A DNA stretch of 64,000 bases. Origin: a bacterium (lineage in GTDB: Bacteria > Bacillota > Bacilli > Lactobacillales > Streptococcaceae). The stretch covers positions 69,015 through 133,014 of the forward strand of contig CAJNBV010000007.1 of NCBI GenBank assembly GCA_905221095.1. Direction: 5' to 3'. A program made the translations under genes and the position numbers. Positions 26,787-36,146 of this stretch are shown here, in pieces (position 1 is the first letter of the stretch; each line of letters begins with the position of its first letter). A model generated the notes under the pieces. The model did not search any database and was not told where the DNA came from. It worked only from the letters and a program-made list of their open reading frames with translations.

Positions 26787-28058
26787 ATGCCAGACAATCT
26801 CGCGCTTCGCATGCGCCCTAGAACCATCGACCAGGTCATCGGTCAGGAGCATCTGGTCGGACAAGGAAAAATTATCCGCCGCATGGTGGAGGCCAACCGC
26901 CTGTCCTCCATAATTCTCTACGGACCTCCAGGAATCGGCAAGACCAGTATTGCCTCTGCCATCGCAGGGACGACCAAGTATGCCTTTCGAACTTTCAATG
27001 CGACAGTTGATAGTAAAAAGCGACTCCAAGAAATCGCTGAAGAAGCTAAATTTTCAGGTGGACTGGTTCTCCTGCTGGACGAGATTCATCGTCTTGACAA
27101 GACCAAGCAAGACTTCCTCCTACCACTCTTGGAAAGTGGTCTGGTCATCATGATTGGGGCTACGACTGAAAATCCTTTCTTTTCTGTCACTCCAGCCATT
27201 CGCAGTCGCGTTCAGATTTTTGAGTTGGAACCTCTGTCTAACCAAGACGTCAAAGAGGCTCTTCAGATAGCTCTAAGTAATCCTGAGCGTGGTTTTGATT
27301 TTCCAGTAGAACTAGATGAGGATGCGCTGGATTTCATCGCGACCTCTACAAATGGAGATCTGCGTTCTGCCTTCAACTCACTGGACTTGGCTGTTCTCTC
27401 TACCCCTGAGAATGACAAGGGCATCCGCCACATCACTCTGGACATCATGGAAAATAGTCTTCAGAGAAGCTACATCACTATGGACAAGGATGGGGATGGA
27501 CATTACGACGTACTCTCAGCCCTGCAAAAGTCCATCCGTGGCTCGGATGTCGATGCCAGTCTTCACTATGCTGCCCGCTTGATTGAGGCTGGGGATTTGC
27601 CTAGTCTCGCTCGTCGCTTGACTGTTATCGCCTATGAAGATATCGGCTTAGCCAATCCTGAAGCCCAGATTCACACCGTGACTGCTCTGGATGCTGCCCA
27701 AAAGATTGGTTTTCCTGAAGCTCGAATTCTCATTGCCAATGTCGTGATTGACTTGGCCCTTTCTCCAAAATCCAACTCAGCCTATGTAGCTATGGATAAG
27801 GCACTTGCCGACCTCAAAACATCAGGGCACTTGCCCATTCCGCGACACCTGCGTGATGGCCACTACAGCGGAAGCAAGGAACTGGGGAATGCCCAAGACT
27901 ATCTCTATCCACACAACTATCCTGGAAATTGGGTTAAGCAAGACTATCTACCAGAAAAAATTCGCAATCATCACTATTTCCAAGCAGAAGACACTGGTAA
28001 ATATGAACGGGCTTTGGCTCAAAGAAAGGAAGCCATCGACCGTTTGCGAAAAATCTGA
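26787..28058 (+). CDS. rarA: Replication-associated recombination protein RarA (MgsA), AAA+ ATPase
   Basis: AAA+ ATPase related to clamp loader subunits, acting at stalled forks. 423 residues. Walker A LYGPPGIGKTS near residue 46, Walker B LLLDEIHRLDK near 97, sensor GATTENP near 122, and the C-terminal tetramerisation domain ending in YLYPHNYPGNWVKQDYLP. An extended -10 promoter (TGTGCTAAAAT, 26721-26730) lies 57 nt upstream. Single gene, followed by 6S RNA. Confidence 0.96.
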   Translation: MPDNLALRMRPRTIDQVIGQEHLVGQGKIIRRMVEANRLSSIILYGPPGIGKTSIASAIAGTTKYAFRTFNATVDSKKRLQEIAEEAKFSGGLVLLLDEIHRLDKTKQDFLLPLLESGLVIMIGATTENPFFSVTPAIRSRVQIFELEPLSNQDVKEALQIALSNPERGFDFPVELDEDALDFIATSTNGDLRSAFNSLDLAVLSTPENDKGIRHITLDIMENSLQRSYITMDKDGDGHYDVLSALQKSIRGSDVDASLHYAARLIEAGDLPSLARRLTVIAYEDIGLANPEAQIHTVTALDAAQKIGFPEARILIANVVIDLALSPKSNSAYVAMDKALADLKTSGHLPIPRHLRDGHYSGSKELGNAQDYLYPHNYPGNWVKQDYLPEKIRNHHYFQAEDTGKYERALAQRKEAIDRLRKI

Positions 28059-28087
28059 AATCCTTTTCAAAAAATTGCATTTTCCTC

Positions 28088-28318
28088 TTGATTTTTTTTG
28101 AAAAAGTGGTATCATATAAACATAGAAACGCTGTGGTGTACGACTTCACACTTAAGTGTTGACCGACTATTTTTTGTATTATTAGGGAAACAAAAGTCTT
28201 CTAACAGCATGTAGGCCGTCTCACACGGAAACAGCTTCAGTTAGAGCGAGTTGCCCACCTGCTTAATTGCGCGGGTTCAATACAAACCGTGAAGTTTCGG
28301 CACCAATACAGCTTTTTT
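28088..28318 (+). ncRNA. ssrS: 6S RNA (ssrS) with promoter
   Basis: 6S RNA binds the housekeeping RNA polymerase holoenzyme and mimics an open promoter. Promoter TTGATT, 16 nt, TATCAT at 28088-28115; mature RNA probably about 28122-28312. The 5' end GCTGT-GGTG-GACTTCAC (from 28130) pairs with the 3' end GTGAAGTT-CACC-ACAGC (to 28312), giving the long interrupted closing stem of 6S RNA around a large unpaired centre; TTTTTT follows. I recognise the sequence type from pneumococcal 6S RNA, and its place next to a tRNA gene fits. Confidence 0.8.
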
Positions 28319-28322
28319 CTTC

Positions 28323-28395
28323 GCCTCCTTAGCTCAGCTGGCAGAGCAGCGGACTCTTAATCCGTGGGTCACAGGTTCGATCCCTGTAGGGGGCA
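28323..28395 (+). tRNA. tRNA-Lys (anticodon CTT)
   Basis: 73 nt. Acceptor GCCTCCT pairs with AGGGGGC with discriminator A; anticodon arm GCGGA-CTCTTAA-TCCGT gives CTT; T-arm ACAGG-TTCGATC-CCTGT. CCA is not encoded. It directly follows 6S RNA and precedes a decayed integrase tail, so it has probably served as a phage attachment site. Confidence 0.95.
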
Positions 28396-28410
28396 TCTAA
28401 ATACAACAGG

Positions 28411-28436
28411 AAAAGCCTTGGTTTCAAGGCTTTTTT
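28411..28436 (+). terminator. Terminator after tRNA-Lys
   Basis: AAAAGCCTTG-GTTT-CAAGGC followed by TTTTTT. Confidence 0.9.
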
Positions 28437-28447
28437 GTGTGTCTGTT

Positions 28448-28595
28448 CTACTTTTGTTCTACCAACGGATACTCACTTAAAAGGTTTCGAATAATCAGAT
28501 GTTCTTTTTCTTCTCTTTCAAAAGATACCCATACCTTTCTGTTGCTATTCTATAGTTTTGTGGCCCATTACATGAGCAAGCAACCTACAGAGCAA
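28448..28595 (-). pseudogene. Decayed C-terminal end of a tyrosine-recombinase integrase
   Basis: Read on the minus strand across three frames: HVMGHKTIE, a stop, then YGYLLKEK, then EKEHLIIRNLLSEYPLVEQK and TAG at 28448. HxxGH and the following Tyr of YGYLL correspond to the box II His and the catalytic Tyr of phage integrases; at least two frameshifts and a stop make it dead. It begins 53 bp from tRNA-Lys with its 3' end towards the tRNA, the usual position of an integrase at an attachment site. No other phage genes remain. Confidence 0.6.
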
Positions 28596-28641
28596 ATTGG
28601 TCATCTAGGATTTATTTTCTCAAAAAACTTTGAAATTAATC

Positions 28642-28670
28642 TTGACATGGAACGCGTTCCATGGTTTATA
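28642..28670 (+). promoter_or_regulatory. Promoter with LacI-type operator before the HAD-LacI genes
   Basis: TTGACA (28642-28647) and a -10 of the form TTTATA/TATACT (28664-28672). The spacer is filled by the perfect 18-bp palindrome CATGGAACGCGTTCCATG (28646-28663) with the central CG of LacI-family operators. Most likely bound by the LacI protein encoded at 29513. Confidence 0.8.
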
Positions 28671-28700
28671 CTGTTTTCAAAAGAAAGAGAGGTAAATATT

Positions 28701-29502
28701 ATGAACATCAAACGTATTTTTTGTGACATGGATGGTACATTATTAAATAGTAAAGGACAGGTCAGTGATAGTAACGCAGCCTTGATCCGTGAAGCAGGAA
28801 TTCCTATAACTTTAGTATCTGCTAGAGCACCAATGGAAATGAAGGATGCCATCGATGCTCTTCAACTGAAAGGTGTTCAAGTAGCTTTTAACGGAGGATT
28901 AATTTATACAATAGGAAAGCATCATCAAGTTCAACCTATTCATGTACAAACTATTAAAAATAAAACAGTTGTTAAAAGGAATACGTCAGCATTTTCCAAA
29001 AGTTAGTTTATCTTATTACGATATGAATAACTGGTATTGTGATAAAATAGATGTAGGAATCCTATACGAACAGAGTTTAACTCGTCAAGATCCGACTCTT
29101 ATTGAGACTGAAGAACAGTTTTTAGAAGGCCGAGCAAATACTTTTAAAATTATGATGATTTCTTTTGATGAGGAAATGATTCGAGAATTAGAGAAGTATC
29201 TTCAAAGTTTATACTTACCCCAAATTACGATTCAACGTTCAGGTAAAGCCTATCTTGAAATTACACATCTCTTAGCCAAAAAATCTAAGGGAATTGCTCA
29301 TGTCCTTCGAAAAGAGCAGTTAGCTAAAGAAGAAACGGCTGCATTTGGTGACGGACATAATGATTTGCCTATGCTTGAAATGGTTGGTTACCCTATTGTG
29401 ATGTATAATGCCTTTGATGATATCAAAGAGATAGCTTATAAAATAACGAAATCTAATGATGAAGATGGGGTAGGATATGGGATTCATGAATTTTTAAAGT
29501 AG
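28701..29502 (+). pseudogene. Cof-type HAD phosphatase, frameshifted
   Basis: N-terminal part MNIKRIFCDMDGTLLNSKGQ (DxDGT nucleophile) through VSARAPMEMKDAIDAL and AFNGGLIY is in one frame; the rest, GIRQHFPKVSLSYYDMNNWYCDKIDVG to KSKGIAHVLRKEQLAKEETAAFGDGHNDLPMLEMVGYP (motif IV GDGxND), is in the +1 frame. The join lies near 28970 in GTTGTTAAAAGG. The total span of 802 nt is about that of a normal 267-residue Cof protein, so the change is small. GAGG precedes the start. It would be a sugar-phosphate or flavin phosphatase if intact. Sequencing error or programmed shift are alternatives. Confidence 0.8.
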
Positions 29503-29512
29503 GAGCCCAATA

Positions 29513-30466
29513 ATGACAAGTATTAGTGATATAGCTAAAAAAGCAGGTGTGGCTAAATCAACAGTTTCTCGTGTTATCAATCACCATCCTTATGTTTCTG
29601 ATGAAACACAACAAAAAGTTATGGATCTTATCGCTGAATTGGATTATATGCCTAATCAGCTGGCTCGGGATTTAAGTCGAGGAAAAACACAAAAAATAGG
29701 TGTCGTCATCCCACATACACGCCACCCTTATTTTACACAATTAATAAATGGCCTCCTAGATGCTGCTAAAGCTAGCGACTATCAACTTGTCATGATGCCT
29801 TCAGATTACAATCAAGAATTAGAACTTTCCTACCTGAAGCAACTCAAAATGGAAGCTATTGATGCTCTAATCTTCACTTCAAGAGCAATTAGCCTTGAGA
29901 TTATTGAAACTTATGCAAAATATGGACGAATAGTCGTTTGTGAAAAATTGCAGGAATCTTATCACTTGTCCTCTGCTTACCTTGACCGCTACTCTTCATT
30001 TGTGGATGCTTTTTCTGCCATGAAAGCACGAGGGCTGAAACAGTTAGTATTGTTATTTTCCAGAAACAATGAATCATCTGCCACATATCAATCAGCACTA
30101 TTAGCTTATCACCATGTTTATGGGCAACAATCGACTCCACATGCAGTATTTGGAAATATTCATGATTTTAATGATGGCCTGAACCTGTCTTATCAGTTGA
30201 TAAACGATGCTCGTATTGACGGTATTTTAGCTACAAGTGATGAAGTGGCAGCCGGGCTCATAAAAGGATATGAAGAAAGTGGGAAAAAATGTCCCTATAT
30301 CATTGGTCAGGAACATCTATTAGTTGGGCAACTGTTGAAACTCCCAATCATAGACCATAAATCCTATTCTGTAGGAAAATTAGCTTTTAAACAAGCTTTA
30401 GCTGAAACAATTAGTCAAGAAGTTTTGATTTCAGAGTTTTTAGCGCAAGATAATTATACTCAATGA
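29513..30466 (+). CDS. LacI-family transcriptional regulator
   Basis: 317 residues. HTH MTSISDIAKKAGVAKSTVSRVINHHPYVSDET at the N-terminus with hinge ELDYMPNQLARDLS, then a periplasmic-binding-like effector domain (IGVVIPHTRHPYFTQLINGLLDAAKASDYQL). It follows the HAD pseudogene by 10 bp and probably binds the palindrome at 28646-28663, so it would autoregulate. The last three residues and stop codon come from the end of a BOX element, so the original C-terminus may have been altered. Effector unknown. Confidence 0.9.
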   Translation: MTSISDIAKKAGVAKSTVSRVINHHPYVSDETQQKVMDLIAELDYMPNQLARDLSRGKTQKIGVVIPHTRHPYFTQLINGLLDAAKASDYQLVMMPSDYNQELELSYLKQLKMEAIDALIFTSRAISLEIIETYAKYGRIVVCEKLQESYHLSSAYLDRYSSFVDAFSAMKARGLKQLVLLFSRNNESSATYQSALLAYHHVYGQQSTPHAVFGNIHDFNDGLNLSYQLINDARIDGILATSDEVAAGLIKGYEESGKKCPYIIGQEHLLVGQLLKLPIIDHKSYSVGKLAFKQALAETISQEVLISEFLAQDNYTQ

Positions 30467-30608
30467 AAATCAAAGAGCAAACTAGGAAACTAGCCGCAGG
30501 TTGCTCAAAGCACTGCTTTGAGGTTGTAGATAGAACTGACGAAGTCAGTAACCATACATACGGCAAGGCGACGTTGACGCGGTTTGAAGAGATTTTCGAA
30601 GAGTATTA
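30457..30608 (-). repeat. BOX element (boxC-boxB-boxA on the plus strand)
   Basis: 152 bp from TACTCAATGAAAATCAAAG to GAAGAGTATTA. It contains ACGGCAAGGCGACGTTGACG, one base from the BOX-A core used as a typing primer site in streptococci, and the internal stem CTCAAAGCACTGCTTTGAG. BOX elements are short repeats of mitis-group streptococci. Its left edge overlaps the LacI gene and supplies the last codons. Confidence 0.85.
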
Positions 30609-30623
30609 GTTGCTAAAAGTAGT

Positions 30624-30657
30624 AAAAGTTTCCAATTCATATAGTTGGAAACTTTTT
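30624..30657. terminator. Terminator between LacI gene and GNAT gene
   Basis: AAAAGTTTCCAA / TTGGAAACTTTTT hairpin, symmetrical, so it can serve both convergent genes. Confidence 0.8.
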
Positions 30658-31111
30658 ATCTACTCTTCTTCATAATGTATTTTCGTATAGGTACTTCAAC
30701 CATTTGAACGATTTCAAATCCTTCTTTTTGATAGAGGTGCTTGGCTGCTTGATTTGCCTCGAAGACATTTAGAGAAATAGTATCTATGTCTTCATTTTCA
30801 AAGGCCAAACTAAGAAATTTCCTTAAAGCCTGGCTACCTAAGCCCTGCCCCTGTTTCTGGGGATTGATTAAAAAGCGTCCGATATGTAGATTTCTGTTTT
30901 CCAATCTGATTTTTTGGATAAGCCCGACAAACTCTTGTTCATCAAAGATTGAAAAGATTCCTTCCAAATCTTGCAAGATTTGAAGGGTCAGTGGAAAAGG
31001 AATCTTTGGTCCCATCCATTGTTCTTGAAAGGATTTGCCAAAGGAGTTGGACCATTGACATACGAGCTGGGCATTTTCTGTGCTCACATTTTCTTCAAAA
31101 CGAATTGTCAT
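30656..31111 (-). CDS. GNAT-family N-acetyltransferase
   Basis: 151 residues. Acetyl-CoA binding block RFLINPQKQGQGLGSQALRKFL (Q/RxxGxG/A form, about 82-103) and LNVFEANQAAKHLYQKEGFEIV. Start MTIRFEENV has GAGG 6-7 nt upstream; a longer start 11 codons earlier overlaps a TATAAT -10 (31144-31149 on this strand) and is unlikely. Divergent from cclA with about 70 bp between. Substrate unknown. Confidence 0.85.
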   Translation of the reverse strand: MTIRFEENVSTENAQLVCQWSNSFGKSFQEQWMGPKIPFPLTLQILQDLEGIFSIFDEQEFVGLIQKIRLENRNLHIGRFLINPQKQGQGLGSQALRKFLSLAFENEDIDTISLNVFEANQAAKHLYQKEGFEIVQMVEVPIRKYIMKKSR

Positions 31112-31165
31112 CTTGACCTCACTATCTTGTTTATGTTTCTCCATTATACTACTTCTCCAATTTTT

Positions 31166-31173
31166 TACGAATA
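31166..31173 (+). promoter_or_regulatory. ComX/SigX cin-box
   Basis: TACGAATA preceded by TTTTT, the streptococcal late-competence promoter consensus. It ends only 7 nt before the cclA ATG, so transcription would begin at or near the start codon. Confidence 0.85.
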
Positions 31174-31180
31174 GATAAGT

Positions 31181-31840
31181 ATGATTGATATTTATTTTTT
31201 TCTTGTCGGGAGCATTCTCGCTTCCTTTCTTGGTTTGGTCATTGACCGTTTTCCTGAGCAATCCATTATCCGACCGCCGAGTCACTGCGATTCCTGTCAG
31301 ACTCGCTTACGGCTATTAGATTTGATTCCTATTCTCTCGCAGGTTTTCAATCGTTTTCGCTGTCGCTACTGCAAAGTTCGCTATCCATTCTGGTATGCCC
31401 TTTTTGAGTTGGGCTTGGGACTCCTCTTTCTGGCTTGGTCATGGGGCTGGTTCTCTTTAGGGCAGGTCATCCTAATCACTGCTGGTTTGACCTTGGGCAT
31501 CTACGACTTTCGCCATCAAGAATATCCCTTACTAGTCTGGATGACTTTCCACCTAATCCTCATGGCTTTCTGTGGCTGGAATCTAGTCATGGTCTTCTTC
31601 CTTATCCTTGGAATCATGGCTCATTTTATCGATATCCGCATGGGTGCAGGGGATTTTCTCTTTCTTGCTTCTTGCGCTCTCGTCTTTAGCGCAACCGAAT
31701 TACTGATCTTGATTCAGTTTGCTTCTGCGACGGGCATCCTGGCCTTTCTCCTGCAAAAGAAAAAGGAAAGACTTCCTTTCGTGCCTTTCCTCTTACTTGC
31801 TGCTTGTGTGATTATTTTTGGTAAGCTACTGCTTGTTTGA
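31181..31840 (+). CDS. cclA: Type-IV prepilin peptidase/competence protein CclA
   Basis: Membrane aspartyl protease processing ComGC-type pseudopilins for DNA uptake. 219 residues, about seven spans. Four-Cys zinc loop CDSCQTRL ... [12 protein letters not shown] (near 36-70), catalytic Asp in [11 protein letters not shown] and in GAGDFLFL. A cin-box ends 7 nt before the ATG and no ribosome site is present, so the message is probably leaderless. Its 3' end overlaps the convergent trpA gene by 29 bp. Confidence 0.95.
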   Translation: MIDIYFFLVGSILASFLGLVIDRFPEQSIIRPPSHCDSCQTRLRLLDLIPILSQVFNRFRCRYCKVRYPFWYALFELGLGLLFLAWSWGWFSLGQVILITAGLTLGIYDFRHQEYPLLVWMTFHLILMAFCGWNLVMVFFLILGIMAHFIDIRMGAGDFLFLASCALVFSATELLILIQFASATGILAFLLQKKKERLPFVPFLLLAACVIIFGKLLLV

Positions 31841-32588
31841 TAAAGTCCTCAATTGGCTCTCCTTGGTGGAGAGCTTTTACGATTTTCGAACCGACAATAA
31901 CGCCATCTGACACCGCATTAAAGCGTTCTACATCTTCTTGACTAGACACACCAAAACCTGTCAAGACTGGGATGTCAGCTACTTGATGCAATTGTGCTAA
32001 GTGTTTGTCCAAATCTGCACGGTAATTGCCTGACTTCCCTGTCACCCCATTGATGGCAACGGCATAGACAAAACCTTCTGCTCCCTTGATCAACTCTTTT
32101 TGACGCTCAATTCCTGTTGTCAAGCTAACTAGGGGAATTAAGGCAATGTCTGTGTCTGCCAAAAATGGTTCTACAAAGTTGGCATGCTCATGAGGCAGGT
32201 CTGGGATAATCAAACCCTTAACCGCTGTATCTGCCAGATCTTTGACAAATTTCTCCACACCATACTGAAAGAGAGGGTTGAAGTAGGTCATGATAACCAG
32301 TGGAACTTCTGTTTCAATGGTTTTCAAGGTTTCCACCAAAGCCTGGGTAGAAGTCCCGTGAGCTAGACTGCGCAAGCCTGCTTCTTCGATAACAGGTCCA
32401 TCTGCAACAGGGTCTGAAAATGGAATACCCACTTCAATAGCTGAGATACCCAAATCTTCTAAAAAGTGGATTGTTTCAGCGAGACCATCCAAACCTTTCT
32501 CGTGGTCTCCAGCCATGATATAGGGAACAAAAATTCCTTTTCCAGCTGCTTTGATAGCATTCAATTTTTCTGTTAGTGTCTTAGGCAT
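31812..32588 (-). CDS. trpA: Tryptophan synthase alpha chain
   Basis: Cleaves indole-3-glycerol phosphate to indole and G3P; works with TrpB. 258 residues, TIM barrel. Start [16 protein letters not shown] preceded by AGGGAGAAGC; a longer in-frame reading is inside trp[20 protein letters not shown] contains the catalytic Asp region and [21 protein letters not shown] the phosphate-binding loops. Last gene of trpEGDCFBA; overlaps trpB by 8 nt and runs 29 bp into the cclA 3' end on the other strand. Confidence 0.96.
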   Translation of the reverse strand: MPKTLTEKLNAIKAAGKGIFVPYIMAGDHEKGLDGLAETIHFLEDLGISAIEVGIPFSDPVADGPVIEEAGLRSLAHGTSTQALVETLKTIETEVPLVIMTYFNPLFQYGVEKFVKDLADTAVKGLIIPDLPHEHANFVEPFLADTDIALIPLVSLTTGIERQKELIKGAEGFVYAVAINGVTGKSGNYRADLDKHLAQLHQVADIPVLTGFGVSSQEDVERFNAVSDGVIVGSKIVKALHQGEPIEDFIKQAVAYQK

Positions 32589-33804
32589 GAGCTTCTCCCT
32601 TCTTTGCTGCATCTGCTTCCAAGCGGTCTTTGACTTGGACCACATCCTTGTCCCCACGACCTGATAGGCAGACAATCATTGACTTTTCTGGTCCAAGTTC
32701 CTTAGCCAATTTCACCGCAAAGGCAATAGCATGGCTAGATTCCAAGGCTGGGATAATCCCTTCCACGCGAGACAAGAGTTGGAATCCTTCCAAAGCTTCT
32801 TCGTCTGTCACAGGAACATAGCTGGCACGTTTGATATCGTGGTAGTGAGAATGTTCTGGACCGATACCTGGATAGTCCAAACCTGCTGAGATAGAGAAGG
32901 CTTCAAGAATTTGACCATGAGCATCTTGGAGCACATCCATGAGAGAACCGTGGAGGACACCTGGACGTCCCTTGGTCAAGGTAGCTGCGTGGTGCTCTGT
33001 ATCCACACCAAGTCCAGCTGCTTCAGCCCCATACATGGCTACTGACTCATCTTCTACAAATGGATGGAAGAGACCGATGGCATTAGAACCACCACCGACA
33101 CAGGCTACTAGGGCATCTGGTAGATCTTGACCTGTCAAGTCACGGTACTGTTGTTTGGCTTCCCGACCAATGACACTTTGGAAATCACGGACGATTTCTG
33201 GGAAAGGATGAGGGCCCAAGGCAGAACCAAGGATATAGTGGGTGTCGTCGATATTAGCCACCCATGAACGAAGGGCTGCATTGACAGCGTCCTTAAGCAC
33301 GCGCGAACCATCTGTCACGGACTCTACCTTGGCTCCCAAAAGCTCCATACGGAAGACATTTAGGGCTTGGCGTTTAACATCTTCCTCACCCATGTAGATG
33401 GTACATTCCATGTTAAATAGGGCCGCAGCTGTTGCAGTTGCCACACCGTGCTGACCAGCACCTGTTTCTGCGATAATTTTCTTTTTGCCCATGCGTTTAG
33501 CCAGAAGAACTTGTCCCAAGGCATTGTTAATCTTGTGGGCCCCTGTATGGTTAAGGTCTTCCCGTTTGAGATAAATCTTGGCCCCGCCGATATGCTGGGT
33601 CAAGTTTTTTGCGTAGTAAAGGGGAGTTTCACGTCCTACGTACTGTCGCAAAAGTTGATTTAATTCCTCTTGGAAACTTGGGTCTGCCTGACTTTCACGG
33701 TAAGCCTTCTCCAACTCCAAAACTGCTGTCATCAATGTTTCTGGGACGAAACGTCCGCCGAATTTTCCGTAAAATCCATCTTTATTTGGTTCTTGATATG
33801 CCAT
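32581..33804 (-). CDS. trpB: Tryptophan synthase beta chain (operon copy)
   Basis: PLP enzyme joining indole and serine. 407 residues. PLP lysine in [13 protein letters not shown] (near 87-99), catalytic Glu in [12 protein letters not shown], phosphate site [10 protein letters not shown], and SGRGDKDV at the end. Starts 23 nt inside the trpF end. A second, divergent trpB lies upstream at 38598-39776; this copy, paired with trpA, is presumably the standard alpha-beta partner. Confidence 0.97.
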   Translation of the reverse strand: MAYQEPNKDGFYGKFGGRFVPETLMTAVLELEKAYRESQADPSFQEELNQLLRQYVGRETPLYYAKNLTQHIGGAKIYLKREDLNHTGAHKINNALGQVLLAKRMGKKKIIAETGAGQHGVATATAAALFNMECTIYMGEEDVKRQALNVFRMELLGAKVESVTDGSRVLKDAVNAALRSWVANIDDTHYILGSALGPHPFPEIVRDFQSVIGREAKQQYRDLTGQDLPDALVACVGGGSNAIGLFHPFVEDESVAMYGAEAAGLGVDTEHHAATLTKGRPGVLHGSLMDVLQDAHGQILEAFSISAGLDYPGIGPEHSHYHDIKRASYVPVTDEEALEGFQLLSRVEGIIPALESSHAIAFAVKLAKELGPEKSMIVCLSGRGDKDVVQVKDRLEADAAKKGEAHA

Positions 33805-34381
33805 TCTTTGCCCTCTCTATAAATCTTCTAATCTTTTCCTGATCTTTTTGTCCATCTGTCTCCACTCCGCTTGATACATCTACTGCATAGGGAATAAAGT
33901 GTTGAATTGCTTTTGCTACATTGTCTTCATTAAGCCCACCTGCGATAAAAAATGGCTGAGCTAGTCCTGTCGTATCCAGTTGGCCCCAGTCAAAGGTCTG
34001 ACCACTCCCTGCCACAGGGGCATCAAAGAGTAGATAATCTGCCTGAGAATTGGGCACATGCCCATTTCCATCCACCTGCACAGCCTGAATACTGGCACAA
34101 GGCAAATTCTCAAACAAATCATCTGCCACCTGACCGTGAACTTGAACCAAGTCCAAGCCAACTTTGTCAATCGCTTCTAGCAGTTCTACCCGACTTGGTG
34201 AAACAAATACGCCAACCTTTTTGACATCTGCAGGAATGAGCTTTGCTAGCTCAGCAGCCTCTTCCAAAGTCACCTGTCTTTTACTAGGTGCGAAGACAAA
34301 ACCGATGTAGTCTGCCCCTGCTGAAATGGCTGTCTCTACTGCTTCTTTGGTAGATAGTCCACAAATCTTAACCTTTGTCAA
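33782..34381 (-). CDS. trpF: Phosphoribosylanthranilate isomerase
   Basis: Amadori isomerisation step of tryptophan synthesis. 199 residues; starts [38 protein letters not shown] (catalytic Cys in KICG) and has [13 protein letters not shown] near the end. Overlaps trpC by 14 nt and trpB by 23 nt. Confidence 0.96.
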   Translation of the reverse strand: MTKVKICGLSTKEAVETAISAGADYIGFVFAPSKRQVTLEEAAELAKLIPADVKKVGVFVSPSRVELLEAIDKVGLDLVQVHGQVADDLFENLPCASIQAVQVDGNGHVPNSQADYLLFDAPVAGSGQTFDWGQLDTTGLAQPFFIAGGLNEDNVAKAIQHFIPYAVDVSSGVETDGQKDQEKIRRFIERAKNGISRTK

Positions 34382-35135
34382 TTTGCAACTCCTTGATTCT
34401 CTGGGCTACATCCTCTGCCTGCATGAGAGCTGTTCCCACCAAAATTCCGTTAAAGGATGGTGCTACTCGTTCCGCATCCTGCCCTGTAAAAATGGCAGAT
34501 TCAGAAATGTAATAGCGACCTTCTTCAAAGTGCTGGGCCAAGTCTACACTGGTCTGTAAGTCTACCTCAAAGGTGGTCAAATTACGGTTATTAACCCCAA
34601 TAATCTCAGCACCAAGTCTGTGGGCTACTTCTAGTTCAGCTAGATTGTGAGTCTCCACCAAGACTTCCAGACCAAGCTCTGTCGCATAGTCGTAAAGTTC
34701 CTTGAGGCGCTCTTCTGACAAGGCAGCGACAATAAGCAAGATGACTGTTGCACCTGCATTGCGGGCGCGGATGATTTGCTTTTCATCGATAATAAAGTCC
34801 TTGTTGAGAGTCGGAATCTCTACCTGACTGGAAATCTCCCGCAGATAATCTAAATGTCCTTTAAAGAAAACTTCATCTGTCAGAACCGAAATCATCACTG
34901 CTCCATTTGCTTCATAAGTCTGGGCCTGTTGCACAATATCCACATCGAGATTGATATCTCCCAGACTAGGACTAGCTTTCTTGACCTCAGCGATTACCTG
35001 TAAACGGTCCTGATGTTTTTTTAGATACTCAGCCAAGAGATAGGTCTGACGCAAGGGCTGGATCTCCTCCAGCTCCATCTGCTCAACCTCACGCGCCTTC
35101 TGCTCTAAGATTCGTGCTAAAAATTCCTGACTCAT
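34368..35135 (-). CDS. trpC: Indole-3-glycerol phosphate synthase
   Basis: Ring-closing decarboxylation of CdRP. 255 residues, TIM barrel: [15 protein letters not shown] (catalytic Lys), [28 protein letters not shown] and [17 protein letters not shown] overlap with trpD. Confidence 0.96.
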   Translation of the reverse strand: MSQEFLARILEQKAREVEQMELEEIQPLRQTYLLAEYLKKHQDRLQVIAEVKKASPSLGDINLDVDIVQQAQTYEANGAVMISVLTDEVFFKGHLDYLREISSQVEIPTLNKDFIIDEKQIIRARNAGATVILLIVAALSEERLKELYDYATELGLEVLVETHNLAELEVAHRLGAEIIGVNNRNLTTFEVDLQTSVDLAQHFEEGRYYISESAIFTGQDAERVAPSFNGILVGTALMQAEDVAQRIKELQIDKG

Positions 35136-36136
35136 TTTTGGTACTCCTGTAACAGTCTGAGTTTTTCAAGGGCCTTGCCACTAGCAATCACTTGACGAGC
35201 CAAGGCAACTCCTTCCTTGATACTAGCTACCTTACCATTAGCATAGAAACCAAGACCAGCATTTAAGACTGTCGTTTCCAAGAATGGACTTGGTTCATTT
35301 TTAAGAACGCTGAGTAAAATTTCTGCATTTTCCTGAGCATTGCCCCCACGGATATCTTCGATAGCGTAGCGCTCCATTCCCAAATCCTCTGGAGTAAAGC
35401 TTGACAAGGTGATTTCGCCATTTTCAAGAAGAGCAATCTTGGTTGTTCCATTCAAACCAGCTTCATCCAACCCTTCTGGTCCAGCAACTACGATGGCACG
35501 TTTGCGACCCATATTTTTCAAAACCTGAGCTGTACTTTCTAGCAGTTCTGGACGACTAATACCAAGCAACTGTGTTTCCAAGGCCATTGGGTGAATCAGG
35601 GGACCAGTCAAGTTCATGATTGTTGGAATTCCCAATTCCAAACGAGCTGGCATGATGTATTTCATTGCTGGGTGCATATTTTTAGCAAAGAGAAAGACGA
35701 TGCCAGTTTTATCAAAGACCTTACCTAGTTCAGCTGGTTTGAGGTCAAGGTTGATGCCCAAGGCTTCTAGAACGTCTGCAGAGCCAGATTTAGAAGAAAT
35801 CGAGCGGTTACCGTGCTTGGCCATGTGAACACCGCCACCAGCCAAGACAAAGGCTGCAGTTGTGGAAATGTTAAAGCTAAAAGACTTGTCCCCACCTGTA
35901 CCACAGTTGTCCATGGCGTCATGAATTTCAGTTGGAATGTGTTGGGCATGTCCTCTCATGACTTGGGCAATGGCTGTGCGTTCTTCAGGTGTTTCCCCCT
36001 TCATCTTAAGGGCCAAGAGGAGAGAAGCAATCTGTGCCTCTGTTACACGTCCAGTTACGATACGCTCAATGACATCCGTCATTTCCACACCTGATAAATT
36101 TTCAAATTTTGCTAGTTTTTCAATAATCTCTTTCAT
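35132..36136 (-). CDS. trpD: Anthranilate phosphoribosyltransferase
   Basis: Transfers the PRPP phosphoribosyl group to anthranilate. 334 residues; [28 protein letters not shown] (PRPP and anthranilate loop near 78-105), [21 protein letters not shown], and [27 protein letters not shown]. Follows trpG by 10 bp. Confidence 0.97.
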   Translation of the reverse strand: MKEIIEKLAKFENLSGVEMTDVIERIVTGRVTEAQIASLLLALKMKGETPEERTAIAQVMRGHAQHIPTEIHDAMDNCGTGGDKSFSFNISTTAAFVLAGGGVHMAKHGNRSISSKSGSADVLEALGINLDLKPAELGKVFDKTGIVFLFAKNMHPAMKYIMPARLELGIPTIMNLTGPLIHPMALETQLLGISRPELLESTAQVLKNMGRKRAIVVAGPEGLDEAGLNGTTKIALLENGEITLSSFTPEDLGMERYAIEDIRGGNAQENAEILLSVLKNEPSPFLETTVLNAGLGFYANGKVASIKEGVALARQVIASGKALEKLRLLQEYQK

Positions 36137-36146
36137 CCTAGTTTCC

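Noticed and set aside
27934..28149. Minus-strand ORF overlapping the rarA end and 6S RNA start
   Set aside because: No ribosome site, and it lies over a coding end and an RNA gene.
28437..28700. N-terminal extension of the HAD gene on the plus strand
   Set aside because: The real start at 28701 has GAGG and follows the promoter; the upstream part is integrase debris read on the wrong strand.
28970..28975. Programmed ribosomal frameshift in the HAD gene
   Set aside because: The AAAAGG context is not a convincing +1 slippery site with a stop codon or stimulator; mutation or error is simpler.
30457..30608. RUP element
   Set aside because: First considered, but the ACGGCAAGGCGACG core is that of BOX-A and the 152-bp length fits BOX.
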